In this document: positions 1 to 12,200 of the stretch, in pieces
Layout: every line of letters begins with the position of its first letter
Numbering within the stretch: the stretch's first letter is position 1
NCBI GenBank assembly: GCA_024734555.1
Contig: JANPWX010000644.1
Coordinates: forward strand, 527,149-591,148
Reading direction: 5' to 3'
From: Trochalopteron elliotii
Taxonomy: Eukaryota > Chordata > Aves > Passeriformes > Leiothrichidae
Length of the DNA stretch: 64,000 nucleotides
The notes under the pieces: generated by a model
Databases searched by the model: none
What the model saw: only the letters and a program-made list of their open reading frames with translations
What the model was told of the DNA's origin: nothing
Program-made: the position numbers and the translations under genes

Positions 1-108
1 TTTTATTAGTTTATTATTATTAGTTTACTTCTAACTTTTATTAAGCTTTCCTATACCTGCTCTTTTAACATGTAGGTAATGATTTATTATATTAATTTGC
101 TATTTAAG

Positions 109-253
109 CATTGTTGAACAAACCTACACCACTGCAGAATTTGTGAGTCAGGCTATTGACATCAGTGAACCTATTGGAAATCTTAAGAAGTTGCTGGAAC
201 CCAGACTGCAGTGTTCCTTGGATGCACATGAGATTTGTCTGCAAGATATCCAG
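109..253 (+). CDS. GABPA: GABPA coding exon A (first in window)
   Basis: The exon starts after an AG acceptor at 107-108 with one base completing a codon, then reads IVEQTY...CLQDIQ for 48 codons, and ends at a GTAAAT donor. It encodes the first half of the GABP-alpha N-terminal domain. The upstream exon with the start codon is outside the window. Confidence 0.93.
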
Positions 254-3200
254 GTAAATTGAAAGATTATGAAAGATTTAACTTCATAATAGAGAAGTGT
301 TTAACATACATTTTCCCTTTTTCCCATTGTCTGTGGAATTCATGCTTCATTTGGAATATTAACTACAATTAAGAGTTTAATTTCATGTCAGGTTCATTAT
401 CATCAGACCATGTAGTATATATACACTAGTTCAGTGTGAATACAGTCAAAATACTCTTGGAGTTCCTGGTGTGAGGTTAAGAAACCACCTTGCAAGTGAA
501 AGAAGAATGAGGGCGATGATCATACGACTTTCTGTAGAGGTAGCCCACATCATTTGTTGCTGTCGAACTTCCTAATCTTGTTTTGAATCTAAACAAGAAG
601 GTTTTTATATTATTGAGGTATAGAGGTAGCAAAGCATTACTCAAGAAATCCCCCCGTTTTTACAGGCATTGCCACATGTTAGGCAGTATAACTGTTCTGC
701 ACTTCATTTAGCTATGTGTTTTATTTGAAGTTACAATCAGACATCCATGGCTTTTCCAGAAACAACAGGAGAATATTGTTGTAAAGATAAGAATTTTTAT
801 GAAGGTGTTAAAAACTCAGAAAAGGAACTGTACATAGTTTCCAGATAGTGAAGGTACTTCTCCATATTGCATTGCTTATTTTAGGTTAAAAAATGTTCCT
901 GTAGGCGAAAATATCTTAAACAGAACAGAGTGGCAAGTTTCAAATACAATCAAATCTTTTCTGTTATGTACTATTGTCTACACAGTACTAAAAATATTTG
1001 CACACTTCTTCAGAAAATTTTCTGCAGGCACCAAGTGTTTTTAAAGGAGAGTAAGTTTATTGTAACTATGAGACTAATACGTATTTTTAATTTTTTAAAT
1101 TTTAATGCTTTTATCAAGCTGGACCCAGATCGAAGCCTTTTTGATCAAGGAGTGAAAACAGATGGAACAGTACAACTCAGTGTGCAAGTAATATCTAGAC
1201 AAGGTAAGCAGTTACATTTGTCTGTTGTACAGACAAACTAATATTGTAAGAATACTTGGGAGCAAACCTAATCTTCTATTCCTAGCTGTAAAATTGAGAA
1301 AATCAATGAATGGTCACAGAGCTTCAGAATATCTTTTTCATTGTGTCCTGTAGTTCTAAGTAGTAAAATTAAAATAAATGTTATGGACTAATGTTATTTA
1401 AAATGTTTTTTAAAGGAATTTCATATCATTTTTATGAGTAACAAAATCAAACACAAATCCAGAATCCAAACAATTCTTTGTTGAGTAGTATCCGTTACTG
1501 TATGAAGTTTTCCTTAAGGTTGAGTAATTACTCATATCAGACCAAATATCAATGCCGCCAAAATAATTTTGTGTAGGTGACAGTTTCATCCCTGTGAGGT
1601 GAGTGAGTTTATGTGCTTTAGGAACAATTACATTTTGAAAGTAAATGTAGCTAACTGAAAATCCTTATCAAGGTCCAGGATCACTGTCTATTGTCTGTTT
1701 TCTTTTGATGAGAAGTCAGAATAAACCATTGTGTCAGAGGAGCATTAACCAGTTGGGTACGGATTTGTTGAGGCATAGTTTTTATTTGTATTATCTGGTA
1801 TGACAGGATTTCCCCTTGTCAAATTCTCAGGAACTGGCAGCCTCATTGTTTTGTTTTTTGTCCTGGTTTTCTGCTTTGCCCCCTCCATATGTCTTGAGTG
1901 GAAGGATAGCCACCACTCTTTAAAAACAATGTACCTATTGGGCTGTGGGAACAGCTACAGGTGTTTATTTCTGTGTTTTTGAGCAGGGACAAGTTCGTAC
2001 AGGAGTAGATTAGTTGTCTATTTTGAGTTACTTCAGCAAAGCAAATGAGCAAAATTTGGGAAGCACTTTTTGTTTCCTTGTGGCTTCATTGTAGATTAAA
2101 CTGAAGAAAACTTTTCTGCTTTGTATTAACAATCCTCAATAAGATACAATTTGCATTTAATGCTGAGTGTCAGATGACTAGTGCTAGGTTGAATCCTCAG
2201 TTCCCTATATGTAATGGGGAGTGTACTACCTTTCTGCTTATAAAATAGAATGGAAATATCCTTCAGGGAACTAGAATAACTGGTCTTAATTCATGCCCAG
2301 TAACTTCTAGTATTGAGTGCTCAGACCTCCATTTTCAAAGGAATGTGAGTGATGAATATCTTTACTATCATCTTCCATGTTCTTCCTGTGTTACGTTTAT
2401 TCCCTTTAATGCTAAACTGAGGTTCACGATCACATAGCACAAGGAGTTTCTTGCTCCCTGTCCCCATCACACCTTCTCTCCCTCTCCCTCTCTCTCCCTC
2501 CCTGCCTCCCCTCTTAAAAGATAAGTACTTCTGTGTCGCTTTGGAGCACTCCTCAGTGTTGTTTTTCAGATCTTGATACTTTAGCATCTCATCAGAAATC
2601 TGTTTGTTGGAGGCATGTAAAATACAGCAGGGCAAAATATCAGAAAACAAATAGCATACATATAACAAAAGGAAGATAGTTGGATCACTAACAGGGAAAC
2701 GGACTTGTTACTCTTGAGGACAGTACTCCTTTGAGCCAGATGGGAAAAAATGGCTTCTTACTCCATCCTCATATTTTACTTGCATGAGTGAGGTTTTGAG
2801 AGATTCTCAGTTCACTTATGTTTATTTTTGCCTTGCTTGTGTAATGTATAGAATTCAGCTAGGAGTAATCAGTGTGCTGGATTGGATTCCCTTATTTCTT
2901 GAAAGAAAAGCTACTGTGTCAGTTAAAATGTCTACCAAATTATGATCAGCTGGCTTTAAATTCAAAGACAACAGGTGAAATATAGTTCATCTTCTGTAGT
3001 TGAACTTGAGTGTAGTTCTTTCATAGCATTTCATTCTACAGCAGATAAAATACCATTCCTATTTTTCACTTCACTACTAAGGCTCTTATGGCTCTCTACC
3101 TTGCCCAACTCATTTCCTCTGGTTGGAGGAATGACAATGTGTGTGGTTTTCCTTCCATTGTGAGAACAGCAGCTTTGAGTGCAGCCCAGTTTTCTACTGC

Positions 3201-6200
3201 TCTGAGCTCTGGACCTCTTGCGTATCTGTGGAGCTGTGAGTGGCTGTGTTCCATTGTACATCAAAGAGTTTGAAAAAAGCTTTTGTTTTGAAGACCTCCA
3301 CAGTGAAGTATTTTGGGGTTTTTTTTCTATAATAATTCTGAAATAAGTTATTTTTAATATGTAAAGGAACAAATTCTAAGTGCAATGGTGCTTTCTTAGG
3401 TGAAAGATGCTGTTTGACTAATGTCCTGTCTCTGGCTGTGGTTAATACTAGAAATTTGAGGGTGAGTAAAACCAAGCAGGCTGCCTGTAGATCAGTCATC
3501 ACCCCAGTATGTTCTCTAGCTTCAGACAGTTGGTGGTACTGTCAACATCTACATCTTCCTGTCCTGAAGCTTTGTATTGCTTGTACCAGTTTAAACTTCT
3601 GGGATGTGTGGCATTGTATTCCACAACTTGGGTGCTGTCCAAGGAAAACTGGTCATCTCTTATGTGGTAGGTAAAGGGAGAAGAGATGTGTGGGGAAATC
3701 CAGACAAACCCAGGGAATTAATGTTGATCTAGTGTTGCAGTAAGTTAGACAGCAGACTGTTTATTCACATTTTTACTTACAAGGTGTTTCCTCTACAGAG
3801 TCATTGCTGTGATCTCCATGTTTGTATTGTGGATAAATGTTGTGAGGAAGGAGCCAAGTATCAAACGAACACCAGTATGATTTGGTTTGATCTCCTCATT
3901 TATTCTTTATTCTCTGTATTTATGTGGTTGCAAGGTAGAAGCAGACACAGCTAAACAACTTGTGATTGGTTAAAATCTCATGTGCAAGCACTCTAAATGA
4001 TTGTTCATTGGCTCATGTCTTTTGGCAGAATATTCTTCTTTGTTCTGTCTTATGATCAGCATCTTTGTATTAAGCATCTATGAGAAGGCACAACAACTTG
4101 TTACATGTCTTCAGCTTCCCTGAGGAGGCATCAGTGAAAGGGACCAACTAGCTATCACATTTGCTACTTTCTTGCTAATTCAAGGCAATGTAAGAGCAGC
4201 ACAGTACGCAGCAGGCACAGTACAAGACCTCATACTGTTCCCTGATAGCAGGGATTGTTCAATCCTTCTATCAATAAATTGTGGCCTCTCTCTTCTAAAA
4301 ACTCCTCTACAATTCCCCCTTTTTCTTTTTGAACAATCCATGCTTGATTCACCACCTTTTCAAAGCCTTTCTTCACACAAGAGAGCGTCGAGCATCCAAC
4401 AAGAACAAATATCAGCAAATATCCAGAAAATTGCAGACTTTCTATAGTAAGTTCTTTCAGCCAACTTGGAATGTTACCAAACCAATTGGTCAACCAGCTA
4501 TCTAACAGGCCTTGTTCTTGTTGGATACTCTGAACATGCTGTTACAGATACTGCAATTTCTTATGTATGGATTCATTGTGATCACTCTGATTCATACAGC
4601 CCATTCCTTTAAGATCTTCACATCCACGTCCCTGTGCCAGCAGTAAGAAATCGATAGTGGCTCTGTTTTGCAAAATTGCATGCCTTAGACTATTTTGATC
4701 CATTAACAATTCTTCTATTACCTTGGTAGTTCCATTTGATTGTTTTTCATCCCAACAAGCTAAATGTGCTAAATTCTTCAAAGCACTTCCAGCAGCTGCC
4801 CCTGGTGTAAATATGGCTAAAAGGGTTCTAGCTGTAACACTCATCAATTCAACTTTGTCATTACACTTTGTTGTTAATCCCAATGATCTTTTCTGCCTTT
4901 GCACATGATGGGCCATGGTCATGTCAAGCCATTGTCTCATGGAAGGGGCTAATAGAGTTAGTTTTCCCAAGTAACCCGGACCTCGAAATACATTAGAGGG
5001 AATTCCTTGCCAGGGATGGTCTCCACAAATGAAAAATACATTTGGAGGAAGAGCTTTTGGAGTACCATTGTTCCAAAGCCTCATCTGATTTTTGATAGTT
5101 TCCATCCCAAGACATCCAAAACCCTGAGGTGATTTAAAGGTAGTGTTACTTCCACAATAGCTGTTTGTACCTTTGAATGTGTACCATGGTGACGTAGAAG
5201 TCACATTTGTCCATCCTGACCAGTTACGTAAGTTTTTATATTGAACACCTGCAAATGCAGATCCACCAAATCCAAAACATGTTTGTGTCCAGTTTTTTGA
5301 GAAATTGCCAATGGGCTGAGATCCTAATAGGTCTGATTCTCATGGATCCCATGGCAATGGTTTTGTTAATTTAGAAATCAGTTCCGCCATACAACGAGCA
5401 TCTGACGTCTCCTTTCTACATTGTCTTGTGCTATAACTTTTGAACTCTGAAACATTTATCCCAGGAATCCTTATCAGACAAGTTCTAGAAGGGTTTCCTG
5501 CAGAGGTCATGGATAAAAAGAAAGAACTTTGACCTGTCTCATTTGCCCATGTGACCCACATATTTTGGCGCACTTTTATCTGGTGGAAGAGGCAGCTTGT
5601 TCTGCACCACAATAGACCTATGACCATCCCAACAATGAAGTGTTTGGGCTTGATTCCACAATACCACAAGCCTTGTTGAGTTCCTATTTTGCTAGAAATG
5701 ATATTTTCTCTACTTTCTAGCATCTAAGTCTTCAAAGGCTGTTGATTATCAAGCCCTATATATTCTCCACAATGTTGCTCAAATGTCTGCTGATTAAAAA
5801 CTTCAAGACAATCAAAACAAATGCAGTGATGTACAAGAAGCGCTGTGCTATCTCTACGAAAAGTATTAAAACAGTGAGCACAGTGTAAAATTAAAGTTAC
5901 TGGAATACAACAACTAGGACAAGGTAAATGAAAACACTTTCTTAATTCTACTGATAACGCTGTTTTCCCAAGTGGCTGTTCATTAACAATTTTAGATACT
6001 ATGGTTTCAGGACAAAAATCTTGACACCGCAATAAGTTGATTAGTCATGCAGTTGATTCAGCGAGACACAATCTTCATCTCCACTGTCTCCTGTCTTCTG
6101 CTTTGGCCATGCAGGTCGCGTAGATCTGCTGGGCACTCACAGTAGGCCTTCACCTGTGGAAACACACGCGTAATCAACAACCATTAAAAAGAACTGGTGC

Positions 6201-9200
6201 AGGACCTTCCCAGATTCCTGTTTTCAGGGTTCTGGTAGGTTACAAGCAAATCAGGAAGACTCTGTGGCCGTCCACTTTTTACAGTCCGGTGATGAATAAC
6301 AACAGGAGGTTCTTCTCGTCCTTCTGTGAGATGTAAAAAGTTTATCATGAACAGGACTTTATTAAGTCTATGATGAGGATCTTTCTCGTCTCCTTTCTGC
6401 TTTTGCAAATAGCTTTTCAAAACTTGATGGGTGCATTCAATAACAGCTTGACCAGTGGGAGAGTGTGGAATGCCAGTGATGTGTTTCACACCCCATTGCC
6501 TCATAAACACTTTGACATTTTCACCGACATAGTCAGGACCATTATCTGTCTTCACAGTTTCTGGAGCATGCATAATGGCGAAACAGGCAGTGAGGTGCTT
6601 GCATGCATGCTTTCCTTTTTCTCCTGCTTGAGCAGTGGCCCATACCATTTTTGAATATGTGTCCACAGATACATGTACATACTGCAGTCTTCCAAACTTT
6701 GCTACATGTGTAACATCCATTTGCCAGATCTCTAATGCTTTGAGACCTTTGGGATTGACACCAAGAGCAAGGCCTGGTCCATGATGACTACATTGTGGGC
6801 AAGCACGAACAATTCCATGTGCCTCAGCATGTGAAAGTCCATACTGTCTTCTCAAGGCTCTTGCATTCTGGTGGAATGCATCATGACTGTTTCGCGCTTG
6901 ACCAGACTGATCTTGAGGAGGCATATGTCTAACTGTGTTCACAAGTGCATCAGCACAAGCATTTCCTTCTCCTAAACCTTGATCCCACTGATGACTTCGA
7001 ATGTGGATGACACAGTATGGTTCTGTTTGAATTTTAACTGCACTTCTGAGTTGTATAAACAACTGCCCTAATATTGAATTTTTTGTTTCTTTTAGCAAGG
7101 CATCTTCAATTCATTGTGCTACTCCGACAACATAAAGAGAATCAGACACCACATTCAAAGGTTCTTGATGCCAGGTAGACATGGCCCAACACGCTGCTGA
7201 GAGTTCCAAGGTCTGAAGCGAATCTTCAACACTTCCTTGAAGGTGTTGAGATCTCCAGACCTCTTCTTCTTTCTAAACACAAACTGCTTTGTGTGAGGCT
7301 CTTCCAGCATCAGTAAATACAGTTCTTCCTTTCACAGGTTGTTGCACACTCTTTGGTCGTTCATTCCACTGATTTTTATAAATTACCTGCCACAGAGATC
7401 TTTTTGGTTGTTCAGAGTCAACCACACCTGAATACTCTAACAATGCTTCTTGCAATGGACGTGCATGTCAAAGCTGCCATGTGAGGTCTTCTGCTCAGAC
7501 AGGTATACTGATGTCTACAGGTTCTTTCCCAGAGATTTCTACAATTGTGTTCTGCCCTTTTTGAATGACAGCTCCAATTGCTTCCGTTCAAGTATAAATA
7601 CTGATGGGTGGCGAGGTGAGCAGAAAAATCCACTCTAAAATAAAAAATTCAGGTTTCTTCTTGTTTTGCGTCTTGTTGTCAATGTCAATGGCATCAATGG
7701 CATTTAATCCTGGGTCACATTCCCCCTTTTTTTTGGCCATTGACAGATGACTGCAAAAGGACAATCTTCTGAATTGACAATCAAGAGAGACAAAAGTACT
7801 TCTGGAAATCATCAAGAGGCCCAACCTGACTGAAGTTTTTGACTTAACACAAACAGGCACTCTCGCTGTTGGTCAGATAGTTGACAAGGCTGATCAGCAT
7901 CATGACCTCTTAAAAATGGCAACAAGGGGCAAAGATCTTCATTTGTAATTCCCACAATGGTCCAAACCCATTGCAAATCTCCCAAAAGTTGTTGAGCATC
8001 TTGCAGAGTACCGATGTTTGTGAAGAAAACAATTTTCTGTGGTTTTATCTGAGAGTCAGAAATGTTTCACCCTACATACTTCCATGGCGCTGTTTGTTGA
8101 ATTTTTTCAGGAGCTACAAGCAGTCCTTTGTTCGCCAACAAGGCACAAATGTCTTTGAGCTCTTGATTGCTGAATGCTTGCTGTCGTGCAAATAAAATGT
8201 CATCCATGTAATGATAAATTATGGCATCATTAAAACACTGCTGAACTGGTTTCAGGGCCCAAGCGACATAAAGTTGACAGAGAGTGGGTGAGTTGCACAT
8301 CCCTTGGGGAAGCACGACCCATTCAAATCTCTGAGCCAGTTCTCCTTTGTTCACAGATGGCACAGTGAAAAGCAAACTGTTGAGTATCTTGAGAGCAAAG
8401 TGGAATAGTGAAAAAACAGTCTTTTAAATCAGTAATTAGCAAAGGCCATTTTTGTGGCAACATGACTGGAGATGGTAAACCTGGTTGCAAAGCTCCCATC
8501 GCTTGCATCTGTAAATTGACTTGTCACAAGTCATGTGGCTATCTCCATTTCCCTGACTTTTTGGGAATCACAAAAATTGGCATGTTCCATGGGCTAACTG
8601 ATGATTTGATGTGTCCAGCAGCTAATTGTTCTGCTGCTAATTGTTGTGCAATTTGCAGCCTCTCAGTTGTCATTGGCCACTGATCCACCCAAACTGGTTT
8701 TTCTGTGAGCCATTTGAGGGGTGGAATTGGAGGCTGCTCTTCAGTGGCCTGTTCTAAAAAGGCTGAAGTGGTGTAGTGATAACAACTCCAGTTTGTGACA
8801 AGACATCTCGCCCAATCAATCCTTCTAAATCTCCTGACGAAGGCATCACATAAGGTCGCAGAGAAATTGATTGTCCTTCAGGAGAGCAAAATTTCACTGG
8901 ATGCATGCTGAGAGGAGGAGCAATTGCAGCACCCACCCCTAACACTTGTCCTGGTGGTATCTGGAGTGGCCGTTCTACAGGCCATCTCTGCTTACTCAAT
9001 ATAGATACGTGTGCTCCTGTGTCAAGCATTGCGGTAATTCTTTTTGTTTTCCCCATACATGTGATAGTACGAGTTTGCATGGGTCTTTGTGACATTGTTT
9101 GTGTAAAACAAACTGCAGGTCCTGTGGAAGCAAATCTTCCAGTTCTTCATTTTCCCAAAGATTCTTCTTGTAAGTCTTTCTGAAAAGCAAAACATTGTTG

Positions 9201-12200
9201 ATTGTTAAAAATAGCAACTATTGGAGCTATCTTGCTCCCTTTGGGTACAAACATTGGTTGATTTAAAGTATAAGCCATGATATAAATCTGTCCTTCAAAG
9301 TCACAATCAATGACACCTGGAATTACAATGAGTCCTTTTACACCAGCTGATGATCTTCCAACTAGAATTCCTCCAAGAATACTATCTTGACTTGAAAGAG
9401 GACCTGTAGCACTTGATGGAATTTTTTGAACTGCAGTATTAGTTAAAGTAACATCTATTGTTGTTTCCACATCCACTCTGAGGCTCCCTCTGGTGGCTGG
9501 CCGTTGTTGATGTAGGAATCCCATGCGGGGGCTACTGTTACCTTCACGTGGCCTCCCTTCCCGCTCTTGATTCCGTTTCCCGTTTCCGATTTTCGACAAG
9601 CTACAGTAGCATGACTATCATCTTGACACTTGTCACACCAGACAGTCTGACTACAATTTGTTCTTAAATGTCATGACTGTCCACACCAATAACATGGTCC
9701 TATAATTCCTCCTTGCTTCCTTTTGGGATGAACAGTTGTTGAACGTTGCTCCCCTGCTTTCAAAGCAGCTGCTATTAACTTGGTCTGTGATCCCATTGCT
9801 TCTTTCACAACTTTCACGACTACCATAGCAGTCTGAGATTGTTGCTCAGCTCTGCTGACACACAAATGCATTTCATCAACAGATGATCCTTGTAGTAAAT
9901 TCACTAGGATAGATTTTGTTTCGCTGTTGGCATTGTCAAATGCAAGCAGTCAAAAAAGATGGTCTTTCATTTCAGTTGGTAAATCTGAATTCTCTTCGAG
10001 TGAATCCCACAGACAATTGACAAAATGAGAATAACTTTCACTGAGTCCTTGCTTTACATTAGAAAAAGTTGGAGCCTTTTTATCTTGTGGTATACTAAAT
10101 AAAGCTTCTTGAGCAAGTTGAGCAGCCAAAGGATATGATAATTGAGTTGATGTAGATGCATAATTTCCTCTTCCTGTAATCGTTCTGCAGTAATATCGTA
10201 TAAATCATGTCCTTGGGATCTCTGCTTGTTGGCTTCTGTTTGTGCCTTTTGGTACCACTCACTTTCCCACATTAAAAATTCAAATGGAGTCAACAACAAT
10301 CTTGCTAAATTTTGACAGTCCACTGGAGCCATGACATCTGAAAAAATCCATGTTAAAATAGATTTTGCAGCTTCAGATTTTAGTCCATGCTGAGTGGCAG
10401 TTTGCTTTGCTTCCTGTTGCAGTATCTTCCAGTCATGGGGTCTCCATTCGGCTAATTAATTTGCATGATCTACTATGATTGGGCAGGCAGTGGATGCTGC
10501 TGCTTGCCATTCTCCTTCAAATATAGCATCACAAATGACTCCTGGCCACCGAGAGGATGAATTTCGCTGTATTTGCATAGAATTCAATTGATGGGATGTG
10601 ATGAAGGTCAAATTTTCTGCATCCAATTATCTGAGTTACATTACATTCTGACACGGCTGTGTGCAGGTTGTCCAAGAAGGAGCTGTTGGCTTTACTTGAT
10701 GTTTGTCTCTTTCTTGTTGCTCTACAGTGAGATCTTTTAATTTTTCTAAAACTTTTTCATCATATCTTCTGTTTGTTATTTGTCAAGCTGTTGTGACACT
10801 GGAGTGTTATTTTCTGATTGATTTGAACTACTCAATCCACTAGATGGCAGTCGTGGATAACTTTTCTGAGAATCATGGCAAACTTCTGGTTTTTGCTCAG
10901 ATTTTTGGTCTGATTTTGATGGCAGGGATTCAGACACCTATTCTTGCTTTTTTACGTGGTGTTGCATATTTTCAACTGAACTCTCTGGCAATGCAACCAT
11001 GCCTCTCATGGGCTGCATGAAACCATTGCCAAAAAGATTTGGAAATCGTCCAGTTTTTTTCCTTTCAGGCTCAGGGCTCAGTACCTGCACAGCAAGCGAT
11101 GCTACATGTTGCTCAGCTTTCATTTCCCCCAGTGCTTCAGTTACCAATTTCCAAATGCCCCCAAAGCTCTGAACTTCTTTTCCTACTTCCCCTCCTTCAA
11201 TCACTTTCTGCCACAGACACTCTCCAATGCCTTGCCATTTCCCAGGGCTAAACAGCAGAGAGATTTCTTGTAAATGTCCCTGCTTCTGTGCCCACTTCAC
11301 TAAGTCATGAAGGTGCTTTGCTTCTGTTGCCTTCCCTCGCTTAGCAAGGATATTTTGCAACAGCTGAACTACAGCGTCTAATTCCATTTGCTCGCAGTTC
11401 TTACCTTGCTGAAGTCTGAGGCGCACTTCTCAGAATCCAGCTGCCATGTCTCTCTGATGGGGCCACTTCTGTGTCTCCTTTCTTGGAGCCCCTGTCTCTG
11501 TGTCCAGAGTTTGAGTCTTCACTGCTGGTTCATCACCGTGGTGGTGATCACCAGTTGTTGCAAGGAAGGAGCCGAGGATCAAACGAACACCAATATTATT
11601 AGATTTGATCTCCTCGTTTATTCTTTATTCCCTATATTTATGTGGTTACAAGGTAGAAGCAGGCACAGCTAAGCAAGTTGTGGTTGGTTAAAATCTCATG
11701 TGCAAGCACTCTAAATGATTGTTCATTGGCTCATGTCTTTTGGCAGAATATTCTTCTTTGTTCTGTCTTATGATCAGCATCTTTGTATTAAGCATCTATG
11801 AGAAGGCACAACAACTTGTTACATGTCTTCAGCTTCCCTGAGGAGGCATCAGTGAAAGGGACCAACTAGCTATCACATTTGCTACTTTCTTGCTAATTCA
11901 AGGCAATGTAAGAGCAGCACAGTACGCAGCAGGCACAGTACAAGACCTCATACTGTTCCGTGATAGCAGGGATTGTTCAATCCTTCTATCAGTAAATTGT
12001 GGCCTCTCCTAAAAACTCTTCTACAGATAAAGCACAAAGTTCTTTTGACATGTAATTTTTTGGCACACAGTGAGTTATTTTGTTGAGCAGTAATGGACTG
12101 TACCCCCTCTCAAAGCTCTTTTCTTTACTTTCCTTTTTGAAGATCAAAAATAAAATCTTAACCCTTAGTGGCTTCCTTTACCCATTTTCATATGATTTTG

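Larger units (their letters stand above)
3838..12025 (-). mobile_element. ERV1: full-length alpha/betaretrovirus-like provirus, antisense in GABPA intron
   Basis: Two LTRs (3,838-4,311 and 11,556-12,025) flank gag, dUTPase-protease, pol, a Cys-rich frame and env on the minus strand. A 6-bp target duplication GATAAA lies at 3,832-3,837 and 12,026-12,031, proving one intact integration. dUTPase upstream of a DTGA protease and a YMDD polymerase are betaretrovirus-like; the env TM is of the alpha/gamma type. Several stops and frameshifts make it defective. It is antisense to GABPA, the orientation usually tolerated in introns. Confidence 0.95.

Noticed and set aside
2321..2668. 115-codon minus-strand frame
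   Set aside because: Crosses a CT-rich tract in a GABPA intron; no motif, no splice support.
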